From assembly GCF_012641335.1 (NCBI RefSeq), contig NZ_JABAID010000004.1, positions 181,111-245,110 of the forward strand: a stretch of 64,000 bases of DNA. Reading direction: 5' to 3'. The notes beneath the pieces are model-generated. The model had not been told where the DNA came from. It did not search any database and was given only the letters and a program-made list of their open reading frames with translations. Below are positions 19,312 to 27,038 of the stretch, piece by piece; the stretch's first letter is position 1; every line of letters starts with the position of its first letter. The stretch comes from Novosphingobium sp. ERN07 (GTDB lineage: Bacteria; Pseudomonadota; Alphaproteobacteria; Sphingomonadales; Sphingomonadaceae). A program made the position numbers and the translations under genes.

Positions 19312-20064
19312 GTGCACAGAAGTTTTCGACGGGTCTCCTGCCTGATCGCCGGGGCGGTTGCTGTCTCAGTTGCTGGCGCTGCGTCGGCCGGAACCACGGC
19401 AGTTTCAGACGCCAGGCGCCTAACGTTGCAAAACGTCGGTGCTGAGAATACTGAATATCGGGACCGCAGGGCCTTGAGACTCATCGTTTCTCCTGAAGCG
19501 GAAGCAGCTGATATCGACGCGACCTTCGCGGTGCTTCCCTATCCGCCGATCAGAGATTTTGTAATTGAGGCGGATGTAGCAGGCATGCCCGTATCCGCGG
19601 AAACCACCGCGAGAGGTTTTGTTGGTATTGCCTTCCACATCGCCGAAGATCGGAGCAGTTTCGAAGCCATCTACTTGAGGCCGACCAACGGCCGCGCCGA
19701 AGATCAGGTGCGCCGGAATCGCGCCATCCAGTACATCTCCCATCCAGACTATCCTTGGCACAGATTGAGGACTGAGGATCCGGGGCAGTTCGAGTCCTAT
19801 GTGGATCTCGAACCGGGGCGATGGACTCGCATGAAAATCGTGGTCGAGGGTGCGCGCGCCAGCCTGTTCGTTAACGGTGCCAAGCAACCTAACCTGATCG
19901 TCAGCAATCTCAAACTTGGCGAGCGTTCGGGGCGAGTTGGTCTGTGGGTCGGACCAGGTTCGATCGCCCATTTCTCCAACGTTGTAATCAAGCCGATTCC
20001 CGCTCGATCAAAGCCGCATGAGCTGACAAAAGACAGCGAGCCAACGTCCGCCACCGCCCGTTAA
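19312..20064 (+). CDS. Secreted protein with a concanavalin A-like (laminin-G/DUF1080-like) fold
   Basis: A 250-residue protein starting at GTG with AAGGAG upstream. A Sec signal (CLIAGAVAVSVAGAASAG) is followed by one domain whose sequence, including FVIEADV, GFVGIAFHI, WTRMKIVVEGARASLFVNGA and GRVGLWVGPGSIAHFSNV, is typical of jelly-roll domains that bind or cut carbohydrates or act as accessory lectins. No catalytic acid pair is obvious. It is transcribed away from the CocE gene across TetR-type site 1 and converges on the sulfotransferase gene, so it may belong to the same regulon. Confidence 0.7.
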   Translation: MHRSFRRVSCLIAGAVAVSVAGAASAGTTAVSDARRLTLQNVGAENTEYRDRRALRLIVSPEAEAADIDATFAVLPYPPIRDFVIEADVAGMPVSAETTARGFVGIAFHIAEDRSSFEAIYLRPTNGRAEDQVRRNRAIQYISHPDYPWHRLRTEDPGQFESYVDLEPGRWTRMKIVVEGARASLFVNGAKQPNLIVSNLKLGERSGRVGLWVGPGSIAHFSNVVIKPIPARSKPHELTKDSEPTSATAR

Positions 20065-20072
20065 ACGGGACG

Positions 20073-21443
20073 TCATTCTGTTACGAGGCCTTCTGCCAGC
20101 ATCGCCTTGCGCATCGGCTCCAGATAGGGCGCAAAATCGCGCCATCCGCTCAACCCCCTCGTATGAATGGGCTCCCTGATCTGGGCCGCGCTGTGCGAGG
20201 TGTTCGCAGTTGACCCCTTGTGTGGTGACAGGCAATCTTCATTCCAGTCGAGGCCGCAGGCAGCCACGAGTTCGCGGATGCCGGTTGTCGGATCGCGCAC
20301 CAAATCGTCATAAAAAACATGGTGAATCCTGCCGGGCAGTTCGCGGCTCCAGTGGTCCATCAGCCTATGGAATGCCGCGATGTAGCGTCCAAGCTCAACC
20401 TGATCATAGGAAAAAGGATAGCCTTGTACGAACAGCGTCTTGAACATGCCCCAGCCCACCGCAAGTGGCGGCTTGTGGACATGTACGATGCGCGCACGTG
20501 GCAAAGCTTTGGCGATGAGCCCAATATAGAGATAATTGAGCGGCAGTTTGTCGATAATATGCAGTGACGGGTCCCGGCCTGCCGATGCGAGCGCGTGATA
20601 GAACTCACCCAACATGACTGGATCCAGCGTCTTGCTGAACGGGATCAAGGCATGTTTGCCGCCCCCCCGGAATCCACTCGCTTTTGCGCAATGCTCCAGC
20701 GCGCGCGCGAAGGCCGACATCTCTCCACCAGATACGACGTCGGGATGAGCTTCAAGAATGCGCTCCACCAGGGTCGTCCCCGAGCGCGGCAGGCCAAGGA
20801 CAAAGATCGGCGCAGCACCGGAAAATCCCTCGCCCATCGACGCCAAGGTAGAACTAGTAAAGGTGCTGCGAATTGCCGCTAGCGCCGCGAGATCATCGCC
20901 AATGTCATAATCCAGATGGCATCGCCGCAACTTGGTGGCTGCGTCCAGGGCAGCAAAGGCCTGGGCAACATGACCAAGGTCCTCCCGCTCTTTTGCAAGC
21001 GCATAAAGTAGCCGCATTCGATGCTGCCAAGCCGGGTGATCACCGCCCAGTGCTGTCTCGATCTGTGCAATGTGATTGCGAACGCTTGTTTGGCGCCTGA
21101 GATGACTACGATTTAACCACGCTTCGCTATCTGCAGGGTCCACAGCTATGACGGCATCATAGTCCTTTTCGGCAGATTCCAGCTCACCAAGAAAGCGAGC
21201 CGTCGCCGCGCGATTGAAACGCACGCCGACCAGGTTCGGCTCGCGTGTAAGCACGCTGTCGAAAAAGCGGTTGGCTAGGCGGTAGTCGCCCGCAGCGGAC
21301 GCGAGATCGCCAGCCATCGCCGCAGCCTGAACATCAGCGACAAGCTCGTCGAAAGATCTCGTCAGGCAAGCTCTCGCGAGGTCGGGCCTGTTCCCGGCAA
21401 GAGCGCCGCGCGCCTGCTCAAGTGCTGCCCTCGTTTTGCTCAC
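20073..21443 (-). CDS. TPR-containing sulfotransferase
   Basis: A 456-residue cytoplasmic-type protein. Its first 200 residues form TPR-like helical repeats (AAGDYRLANRFFDSVL and ELESAEKDYDAVIAVDP). A PAPS-dependent sulfotransferase domain follows with the 5'-phosphosulfate loop LGLPRSGTTLVERIL at about residues 216-230. Such enzymes move sulfate from PAPS to a hydroxyl or amine. The GTG start overlaps the TonB-receptor stop codon (GTGA), so both are on one transcript. Receptor/TPR-sulfotransferase pairs recur in sphingomonads as far as I remember; what is sulfated is unknown. Confidence 0.88.
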   Translation of the reverse strand: MSKTRAALEQARGALAGNRPDLARACLTRSFDELVADVQAAAMAGDLASAAGDYRLANRFFDSVLTREPNLVGVRFNRAATARFLGELESAEKDYDAVIAVDPADSEAWLNRSHLRRQTSVRNHIAQIETALGGDHPAWQHRMRLLYALAKEREDLGHVAQAFAALDAATKLRRCHLDYDIGDDLAALAAIRSTFTSSTLASMGEGFSGAAPIFVLGLPRSGTTLVERILEAHPDVVSGGEMSAFARALEHCAKASGFRGGGKHALIPFSKTLDPVMLGEFYHALASAGRDPSLHIIDKLPLNYLYIGLIAKALPRARIVHVHKPPLAVGWGMFKTLFVQGYPFSYDQVELGRYIAAFHRLMDHWSRELPGRIHHVFYDDLVRDPTTGIRELVAACGLDWNEDCLSPHKGSTANTSHSAAQIREPIHTRGLSGWRDFAPYLEPMRKAMLAEGLVTE

Positions 21444-23911
21444 TGTCTCAACGTCAGGCGAATTCCCACTGTCCGCGGCCGCGCAATATAGTCCCCACGG
21501 TACAAGGCCCTGATGTTCGGCGGCGCAAGGTTATTTCCGGCAGTTTTCGCTGAAATGCCATCGACGTCAAACACGTTCGTCACAAAGATCTGCATGCGCA
21601 GCGCCGAACTCCAGTCATAGGCGACCGACATGTTCGTCATGGCGAACCCATCGAGCCTAGCAAATCCCGGAGAATTTGGATCGAGGCTAGACAGTACATC
21701 GCTCCGCCAGTTCACATCGGCATGGAAGTCGATGGTCCGATCCTTGTTGCTACCCAGCGGAACCGAAATATCAATGGCGGCACCCACCTGGTGCCGCGCC
21801 GAACCGGGCAGCCGGGTACCAGAAGGTGCGATAAAGTTGCGCCCGCCGAAGGCAATCGGACCAATAACTTCGGTCGTCTTGGCATCGGTATAGGCGTAGG
21901 AAATTGATGCTGTGACCATTGAGGTCGGACGCACCTGAGCCTCAAACTCGATCCCTTGCGATCTGGCCCGGCCGCCATTGACAATTGTTGGTGTACCGGC
22001 CCTGGAGGCAATTTCAATCTGGATGTCTTGCCAGTCGATGCGAAACGCAGCAAGTGAGTAGCTGATCGCGCGGTCCAGCAACCGGCCCTTGATGCCGAAC
22101 TCGTAATTGTTGGCGCTGTCCGGACCATAGTTCAGGAAGGTGCCCGGATCGCAGGCCGGACAGGATCGTGGTCCGATCGGGTAGGCGTTGGCGCCGCCCG
22201 AGCGGAAGCCTTGGCTAAAGGTGAAATAGGCCAGCTGGTCGCCGAATTCGTACGATGCGTTCCCTTTGAAAATGGCCTTAGTTTCCGAACGCGAGCCGGA
22301 ACCTTGCGACGTCCCGTTCGCGAGATAGGCGGGATCCCTTGACGCACCATCACCGCCAAAAAGCCCCAGCGTCGGAAATGTCTGAACTGTACTCTGGCGG
22401 AACTTCTGATTAAATACTCGCGCACCTCCAGTGAACGACAAGGCGGGGGTCGCATGCCAGGTAAATTCCCCGAAACCCGCCAGCTCCTCAAAACGCACTT
22501 GACGATCGAAGGTGAAGGAGGTGTCGGGCGGATTGAGCGTGCCGGGCCGAACCCCTCCGAAGTAGAGAACCACGTCATTGGCATAGGTGTCAAGAAAAAC
22601 GCCGCTTCCTGGCAATGTCGAATAGGCTGCAAGTCCTGGCACTGTCGAGAGAGAGAATGTGCCCTGTTCACGGTTCTGGTAATATCCCCCAATCACATAT
22701 TCGAACGTGTCACTATCATTCGAAACCAGCCGCAGCTCCTGCACAAATGAACGATCCTTAACTGTGTTATAATTCGTGGTCGAAGCACGTGGATAATTTC
22801 CATAATATTGGATGAACGCATTGGCGATCTGGGAATTATCGAACAGGTCATCCGACCGGCTGCGGGAATAGGAGGTCGCGGATGTCAGCGTCGCAAATCC
22901 GAAGTCGACTGTCCCGGTAAGCGATGCAAGATCGATATCCGTATCAATTGGGCTTACCGGGATAAACTGACGATTTTCATAGCCGGAATTGCCAGTGCGG
23001 AACGGGAATGCGTTTGCCTTGGTGTTCTGGTGAAGATAGCTCGCCTCGATGTCCACGGCATCGGTGGGCTGCCAGCGCAACGCGGCGCGGGCGAACCAGA
23101 TTTTCGCCCAGTCAATGTCCTTGATCGCCCGGGTCACGGCTGGGCTGGTAAGGGGGCTTGCCGGATTAGCCAGCACAACCTGCGCTTCCGGATTGAACCT
23201 GATATCCTTGTCATAAACATAGGCATTAGTCGCGTTGATGATCCCGGCCTGATACTCGTAGCCCCCATTTAGACGCAGGGCTAACGTGGAACCGATGGGG
23301 ACGTTCAGCATGACATCAGTGTCATAGCCAGCTTTGCCTGCATGTCGCGTCGTCGATGCGGCGAGGTTCGCTTCATAATCGAACTTGCCAATGTCGGGGC
23401 GATTGCGGATCAACCGAATTGTTCCGCCAACTGACCCCGCACCGAACAACGTGCCCTGCGGCCCGCGCAAAACTTCGACGCGGGAAATATCGCTGAGCTT
23501 GAGGTTCGCAAAAACAGGGATGTCGTCGATATAGGTCGATGTCGCAGAACTTCCGAGCCGGGGAAACGATGTTCCACCCCCACCAATCGCGTCAGTCGAT
23601 ACGCCGCGAATGATGAAGTTGTTGTTCGAGCCGTTGGCACGCGGACCGTAGTCAACCGCAATCAGACCGGGCGTGCTATTCCGCAACCCAGCAAGATCGG
23701 TGATGTTAGCCTTCTCCAGCGTATCTCCTGAAACCGCGCTGATGTTGTAAGGAACATCGAGGACGGTCTCTTCCCGGCGGGTAGCAGTGACCACAATCTC
23801 GTCGGCCTGTGATGAGCCGCTGCGATCAACCTCCTGAGCGCTCGCAGATTGCGGATGCATCATCACTGCGAGACTTGCAGTCTGCAGCAAAATTGACCGC
23901 TTGAATCTCAT
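21440..23911 (-). CDS. TonB-dependent outer-membrane receptor
   Basis: An 823-residue receptor. ATG 23911 has AGGGAGGG upstream and starts a signal peptide ending near SASAQE; the frame is open from 23938. A TonB box-like DEIVVTATRREET is followed by a plug domain (NNNFIIRGVSTD, RVEVLRGPQGTLFGAGSVGGTIRLI) and a long beta-barrel ending in the aromatic-rich C-terminus. It imports a large or scarce substrate with energy from TonB. A perfect palindrome at 23962-23975 sits between it and the divergent Rieske oxygenase gene, so both answer to one regulator and the receptor probably imports the oxygenase pathway's substrate. Confidence 0.92.
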   Translation of the reverse strand: MRFKRSILLQTASLAVMMHPQSASAQEVDRSGSSQADEIVVTATRREETVLDVPYNISAVSGDTLEKANITDLAGLRNSTPGLIAVDYGPRANGSNNNFIIRGVSTDAIGGGGTSFPRLGSSATSTYIDDIPVFANLKLSDISRVEVLRGPQGTLFGAGSVGGTIRLIRNRPDIGKFDYEANLAASTTRHAGKAGYDTDVMLNVPIGSTLALRLNGGYEYQAGIINATNAYVYDKDIRFNPEAQVVLANPASPLTSPAVTRAIKDIDWAKIWFARAALRWQPTDAVDIEASYLHQNTKANAFPFRTGNSGYENRQFIPVSPIDTDIDLASLTGTVDFGFATLTSATSYSRSRSDDLFDNSQIANAFIQYYGNYPRASTTNYNTVKDRSFVQELRLVSNDSDTFEYVIGGYYQNREQGTFSLSTVPGLAAYSTLPGSGVFLDTYANDVVLYFGGVRPGTLNPPDTSFTFDRQVRFEELAGFGEFTWHATPALSFTGGARVFNQKFRQSTVQTFPTLGLFGGDGASRDPAYLANGTSQGSGSRSETKAIFKGNASYEFGDQLAYFTFSQGFRSGGANAYPIGPRSCPACDPGTFLNYGPDSANNYEFGIKGRLLDRAISYSLAAFRIDWQDIQIEIASRAGTPTIVNGGRARSQGIEFEAQVRPTSMVTASISYAYTDAKTTEVIGPIAFGGRNFIAPSGTRLPGSARHQVGAAIDISVPLGSNKDRTIDFHADVNWRSDVLSSLDPNSPGFARLDGFAMTNMSVAYDWSSALRMQIFVTNVFDVDGISAKTAGNNLAPPNIRALYRGDYIARPRTVGIRLTLRQ

Positions 23912-23959
23912 CAATCCCTCCCTTTTTGACCTCAGCATTTTAACGGCATCGAATCAAAA

Positions 23960-23977
23960 CCATACAGAACTGTATTG
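23960..23977. promoter_or_regulatory. TetR-type operator site 2
   Basis: CCATACAGAACTGTATTG with a perfect ATACAG-AA-CTGTAT palindrome, in the divergent interval of the TonB receptor and the Rieske oxygenase. It is about 50 bases from either start codon, placed to control both promoters. Confidence 0.72.
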
Positions 23978-24032
23978 TATTGAAGACCCATTGGCAATAT
24001 GGAAAGGAGCCCATTCGGATTCGCGAGAGGTC

Positions 24033-25190
24033 ATGATGAGTCAGTTTGTATCTTCAGCCATGAAGGCGTCTTTGCCATTCCGGTGTTACACAGAACCAGC
24101 GTTCTTCGAGCGGGAGCGCAGCGCACTCTTTAGCCGGGAATGGGTATGTGTAGCGCGTTGCGAAGACGTACCAGAACCCGGCAACGCTATCGTAGTGCCG
24201 GTCCTTGGAGAGAGCGTGATTGTCGGGCGTCTCGAAGACGGCAGCCTGCGCGCCCACCAGAATATCTGCCGTCACCGCGGATCAAAACTTTGTGGTGATG
24301 ATTCGAAATGGGGGGTTACCCTCAACGGGGGAATTGACCGGGGCTTCATTCGCTGCCCCTATCACCAATGGACCTACGGTTTCGACGGCGCGCTGATCAA
24401 TGCACCTCACCTGACTAAATCGGACGATTTCAATGTGAAAGATTTCAGCCTGATCCCGGTTGGTATCGCAACCTGGGGCGGGTTCATCTTCTTGAAACTG
24501 CGCCCAGAGCTTGGGGAAGAGATACCCAGGGCACTTGGGGTTGCTGATATTGGTCTCGCTCCGAAACGGCTCGCAAATTACCCGCTGGACCGACTACAGA
24601 CCGCGCATACCATCAAATATGAGGTCGCCGCGAACTGGAAGGTCATCGCCGAAAACTACAATGAATGTTATCACTGCAGCGGTGTCCATCCGGAACTTTG
24701 CGAAATCGTGCCGGTATTCCGCAAGAAGGGTGGTCTCGAACTCGACTGGGAAAATGGTGTACCCCATCGCGAAGGAGCCTGGACCTACACGTTCACCGGC
24801 ACGACGTCCCGCAAGCCGTTCGCAGGGCTCGACGAATTCGAGTTGGTTCGGCACAAGGGCGAACTCGTCTATCCGAACATGATGCTCTCAATGAGCGCAG
24901 AACACGGTGCCGCCTTCATCCTCTGGCCTATCTCAGCCGAAAAGACGATTGTCGAATGCCGCTTTCTCTTCGATCCGGAGGAGATTTCCCAACCCAATTT
25001 CAACGGTTCCGACGCGATCGACTTCTGGGACATCACGAACCGCCAGGATTGGGCAGTCTGCGAACGCGTCCAGCAGGGTATGAGCATGGGAGCGCTCGAA
25101 CATGGCTGGTATGCACCAATGGAAGACGACAGCCTCGACATCCGCAAATACCTTGCTGACAGGTTGGGGGCTGGAGCCATAAGTCAGTAG
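24033..25190 (+). CDS. Rieske non-haem iron oxygenase, alpha subunit (quaternary-amine demethylase type)
   Basis: A 385-residue oxygenase. The Rieske cluster ligands are C79-x-H81 and C108-x2-H111 (counting from ATG 24033, which has GAGAGG upstream). The mononuclear iron site is in ENYNECYHCSGVHPEL, H214 and H219, with an Asp in the C-terminal DFWDITNRQDW region. The residue bridging the two metal centres, normally Asp, is Glu211, as in carnitine monooxygenase CntA, and the sequence resembles glycine-betaine demethylase GbcA. Such enzymes hydroxylate an N-methyl group, releasing formaldehyde. It is divergent from a TonB receptor, convergent with tetR, and close to purU. No reductase is adjacent. 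Confidence 0.88.
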   Translation: MMSQFVSSAMKASLPFRCYTEPAFFERERSALFSREWVCVARCEDVPEPGNAIVVPVLGESVIVGRLEDGSLRAHQNICRHRGSKLCGDDSKWGVTLNGGIDRGFIRCPYHQWTYGFDGALINAPHLTKSDDFNVKDFSLIPVGIATWGGFIFLKLRPELGEEIPRALGVADIGLAPKRLANYPLDRLQTAHTIKYEVAANWKVIAENYNECYHCSGVHPELCEIVPVFRKKGGLELDWENGVPHREGAWTYTFTGTTSRKPFAGLDEFELVRHKGELVYPNMMLSMSAEHGAAFILWPISAEKTIVECRFLFDPEEISQPNFNGSDAIDFWDITNRQDWAVCERVQQGMSMGALEHGWYAPMEDDSLDIRKYLADRLGAGAISQ

Positions 25191-25819
25191 AGCAGTACCT
25201 TGTCGTAGAGCGCTCCAAGGCGCTTGCGCTCGGCGCTGCTTTCGCGGATGCCGAGGGTGTAGTAGCCTACCTGATGATAATAGATGATGCGACCGCGGAC
25301 CTCCGCTTCGTCGCCCGTGAAGCCATAAGATTTGAACATCTCCGCAAAGGCAGCAACTCTAATGTCGTCGATGCGGTGCACAGCTTCCGCAACGTCGGGA
25401 TCGGTTCGTGCCCAGTCACGGATTGCCGAATCAAATGCCGGGTCGAATTCGGTTTCGTCGATCCACAAGCGGCCGACAGTCGCATCAAAATCCTCGCGAT
25501 CGCCGCGTGCGCCGGCCGCCTTGATCGCCGCCAGCATTGGTTCGGTGTTACTTGCTTCCCACAAATGCAGCAGTGCATCGAGCAGCGCGTCGCGATCTTC
25601 AAAATGCCAGTAAAAGCTGCCGCGAGTTACGTTCATGCGCTTTGCAAGCAAATCGACTTTTACGCCGTCAATACCGCTTTCGACCAGCATAGTTTTCGCT
25701 GCATTGATCCAGTCTTCGCGACTTAAGCGCGACGAGGTCCGGTTTGAACTGGACGTTGGGGGCTTTGTCCGCCGACGCAATGTACCGGCGCTTCCTTCGC
25801 TGCTCACCGCACCTCCCAC
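25184..25819 (-). CDS. TetR family transcriptional regulator
   Basis: A 211-residue protein with an N-terminal helix-turn-helix (GIDGVKVDLLAKRMNVTRGSFYWHFEDRDALLDALL) and a helical ligand-binding domain, the standard TetR arrangement. The GTG at 25819 opens the frame; GTG 25807, with GGGAGG upstream, is an alternative. The gene overlaps the end of the Rieske gene by seven bases and is divergent from purU across operator site 3. It is the only TetR-type regulator in the window and the natural candidate to bind the five palindromes described here. Confidence 0.9.
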   Translation of the reverse strand: MGGAVSSEGSAGTLRRRTKPPTSSSNRTSSRLSREDWINAAKTMLVESGIDGVKVDLLAKRMNVTRGSFYWHFEDRDALLDALLHLWEASNTEPMLAAIKAAGARGDREDFDATVGRLWIDETEFDPAFDSAIRDWARTDPDVAEAVHRIDDIRVAAFAEMFKSYGFTGDEAEVRGRIIYYHQVGYYTLGIRESSAERKRLGALYDKVLLY

Positions 25820-26043
25820 CAGTCCGTACCCCGCTCAAAATTACGAACGATCAAACAACAGCATGCCAAATTCGCATAAAGCGAGGCATCCTGATGTCCC
25901 CACCTCATAACAGAACGGCAAGAATGGGGACCTTGACCACCTCAATCCCACCAAATTTGCGCAACGCCAGGATCTACGAGTCGCCAGTTGGCCCGCGCGT
26001 TGGCAATAGGCTCCGCAGGAGCAGAGTTCAACGCTTGCGATTT

Positions 26044-26061
26044 CCATACACTGCTGTATGG
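26044..26061. promoter_or_regulatory. TetR-type operator site 3
   Basis: CCATACACTGCTGTATGG, a perfect 7+7 inverted repeat around CTGC, between divergent tetR and purU. It is 47 bases before the purU start. Its place beside the regulator gene suggests autoregulation. Confidence 0.72.
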
Positions 26062-26107
26062 TCATTGAATGACCTGAGGCTGCTGTGGAAATGGCTTCGT
26101 AATCCAT

Positions 26108-26959
26108 ATGACAAACAAAATGTTCCTTACCATTCGCTGCACTGATCGGCCAGGACTCGTCGCGGCTGTCACAGGCTTTCTTGCCGAATCCAACTTCACA
26201 ATCGTGGAGTCGCACCAGCATCAGGATGCCGACGACTTCTTCATGCGGATCGTATTCAAGCCGGTGTCAGCAGCGATACCCTCGCTGCCTGAGGTTGAAT
26301 CCTCTTTCGCACCCATTGCATCACGGTTCGATATGACAGCGACCTTCACCGATGCCTCAAGGAAGCCAAGAATCCTGCTGATGGTTTCGCGCTTCGGGCA
26401 TTGCCTGCATGATCTGCTCTACCGCTGGCGCGCTGGCCAACTGCCAGTGGAGATCCGAGCTGTTGTTTCGAACCACGAGGACATGCGCTCATTCACCGAG
26501 TGGAACGGCATCCCGTATCATCACCTGCCCGTCACTCCGCAGACCAAGCCAGAGCAGGAACGGGCTCTTCTCAAACTGGTAAAAGAGAATCACATCGATC
26601 TGGTTGTTCTGGCTCGGTACATGCAGATCTTGTCACCAGATCTTTGCGCATTGCTCGCTGGGCGGTGCATCAACATTCATCACAGTTTTCTTCCAAGCTT
26701 CAAAGGTGCCAAGCCCTATCACCAGGCCCATGCCCGGGGTGTGAAGCTCATCGGTGCGACGGCTCACTACGTTACAACCGATCTCGATGAAGGCCCGATC
26801 ATCGAGCAGGACACGCGGCGCGTAAGTCATTCTCGTACCGCCGAGGAACTCACGCTTATTGGTCAGGAAGTCGAGGCATCAGTCCTCTCGCGTGCCGTCC
26901 GCTGGCATGTCGAGCAGCGTGTCATACTGAACGGATCCCGAACGATTGTGTTTGATTGA
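26108..26959 (+). CDS. purU: Formyltetrahydrofolate deformylase
   Basis: A 283-residue enzyme with an N-terminal ACT domain (IRCTDRPGLVAAVTGFLAE) and a formyltransferase-type catalytic domain with VVLARYMQILSP, NIHHSFLPSFKGAKPYHQA and DEGPIIEQD, which holds the catalytic Asp. It splits 10-formyl-THF to formate and THF. PurU beside Rieske N-demethylases and sarcosine-type oxidases recycles folate and disposes of methyl carbon, as in glycine-betaine breakdown in pseudomonads. The operator upstream (site 3) supports such a catabolic role here rather than purine synthesis. The Shine-Dalgarno before ATG 26108 is weak. Confidence 0.92.
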   Translation: MTNKMFLTIRCTDRPGLVAAVTGFLAESNFTIVESHQHQDADDFFMRIVFKPVSAAIPSLPEVESSFAPIASRFDMTATFTDASRKPRILLMVSRFGHCLHDLLYRWRAGQLPVEIRAVVSNHEDMRSFTEWNGIPYHHLPVTPQTKPEQERALLKLVKENHIDLVVLARYMQILSPDLCALLAGRCINIHHSFLPSFKGAKPYHQAHARGVKLIGATAHYVTTDLDEGPIIEQDTRRVSHSRTAEELTLIGQEVEASVLSRAVRWHVEQRVILNGSRTIVFD

Positions 26960-26967
26960 ACGGAATG

Positions 26968-26998
26968 AGCCCAGCAGGTTGACGACCTGTTGCGGGCT
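26968..26998. terminator. Hairpin between convergent purU and the MFS/spermidine-synthase gene
   Basis: AGCCC and AGCAGGT pair with ACCTGTT and GGGCT around a small loop, with a two-base bulge. No run of T follows on either strand, so it may be a weak or bidirectional terminator. Confidence 0.4.
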
Positions 26999-27038
26999 GT
27001 CCAATGCCACGTTTGTCAAGCCCCGCGTCACAGTTTCC

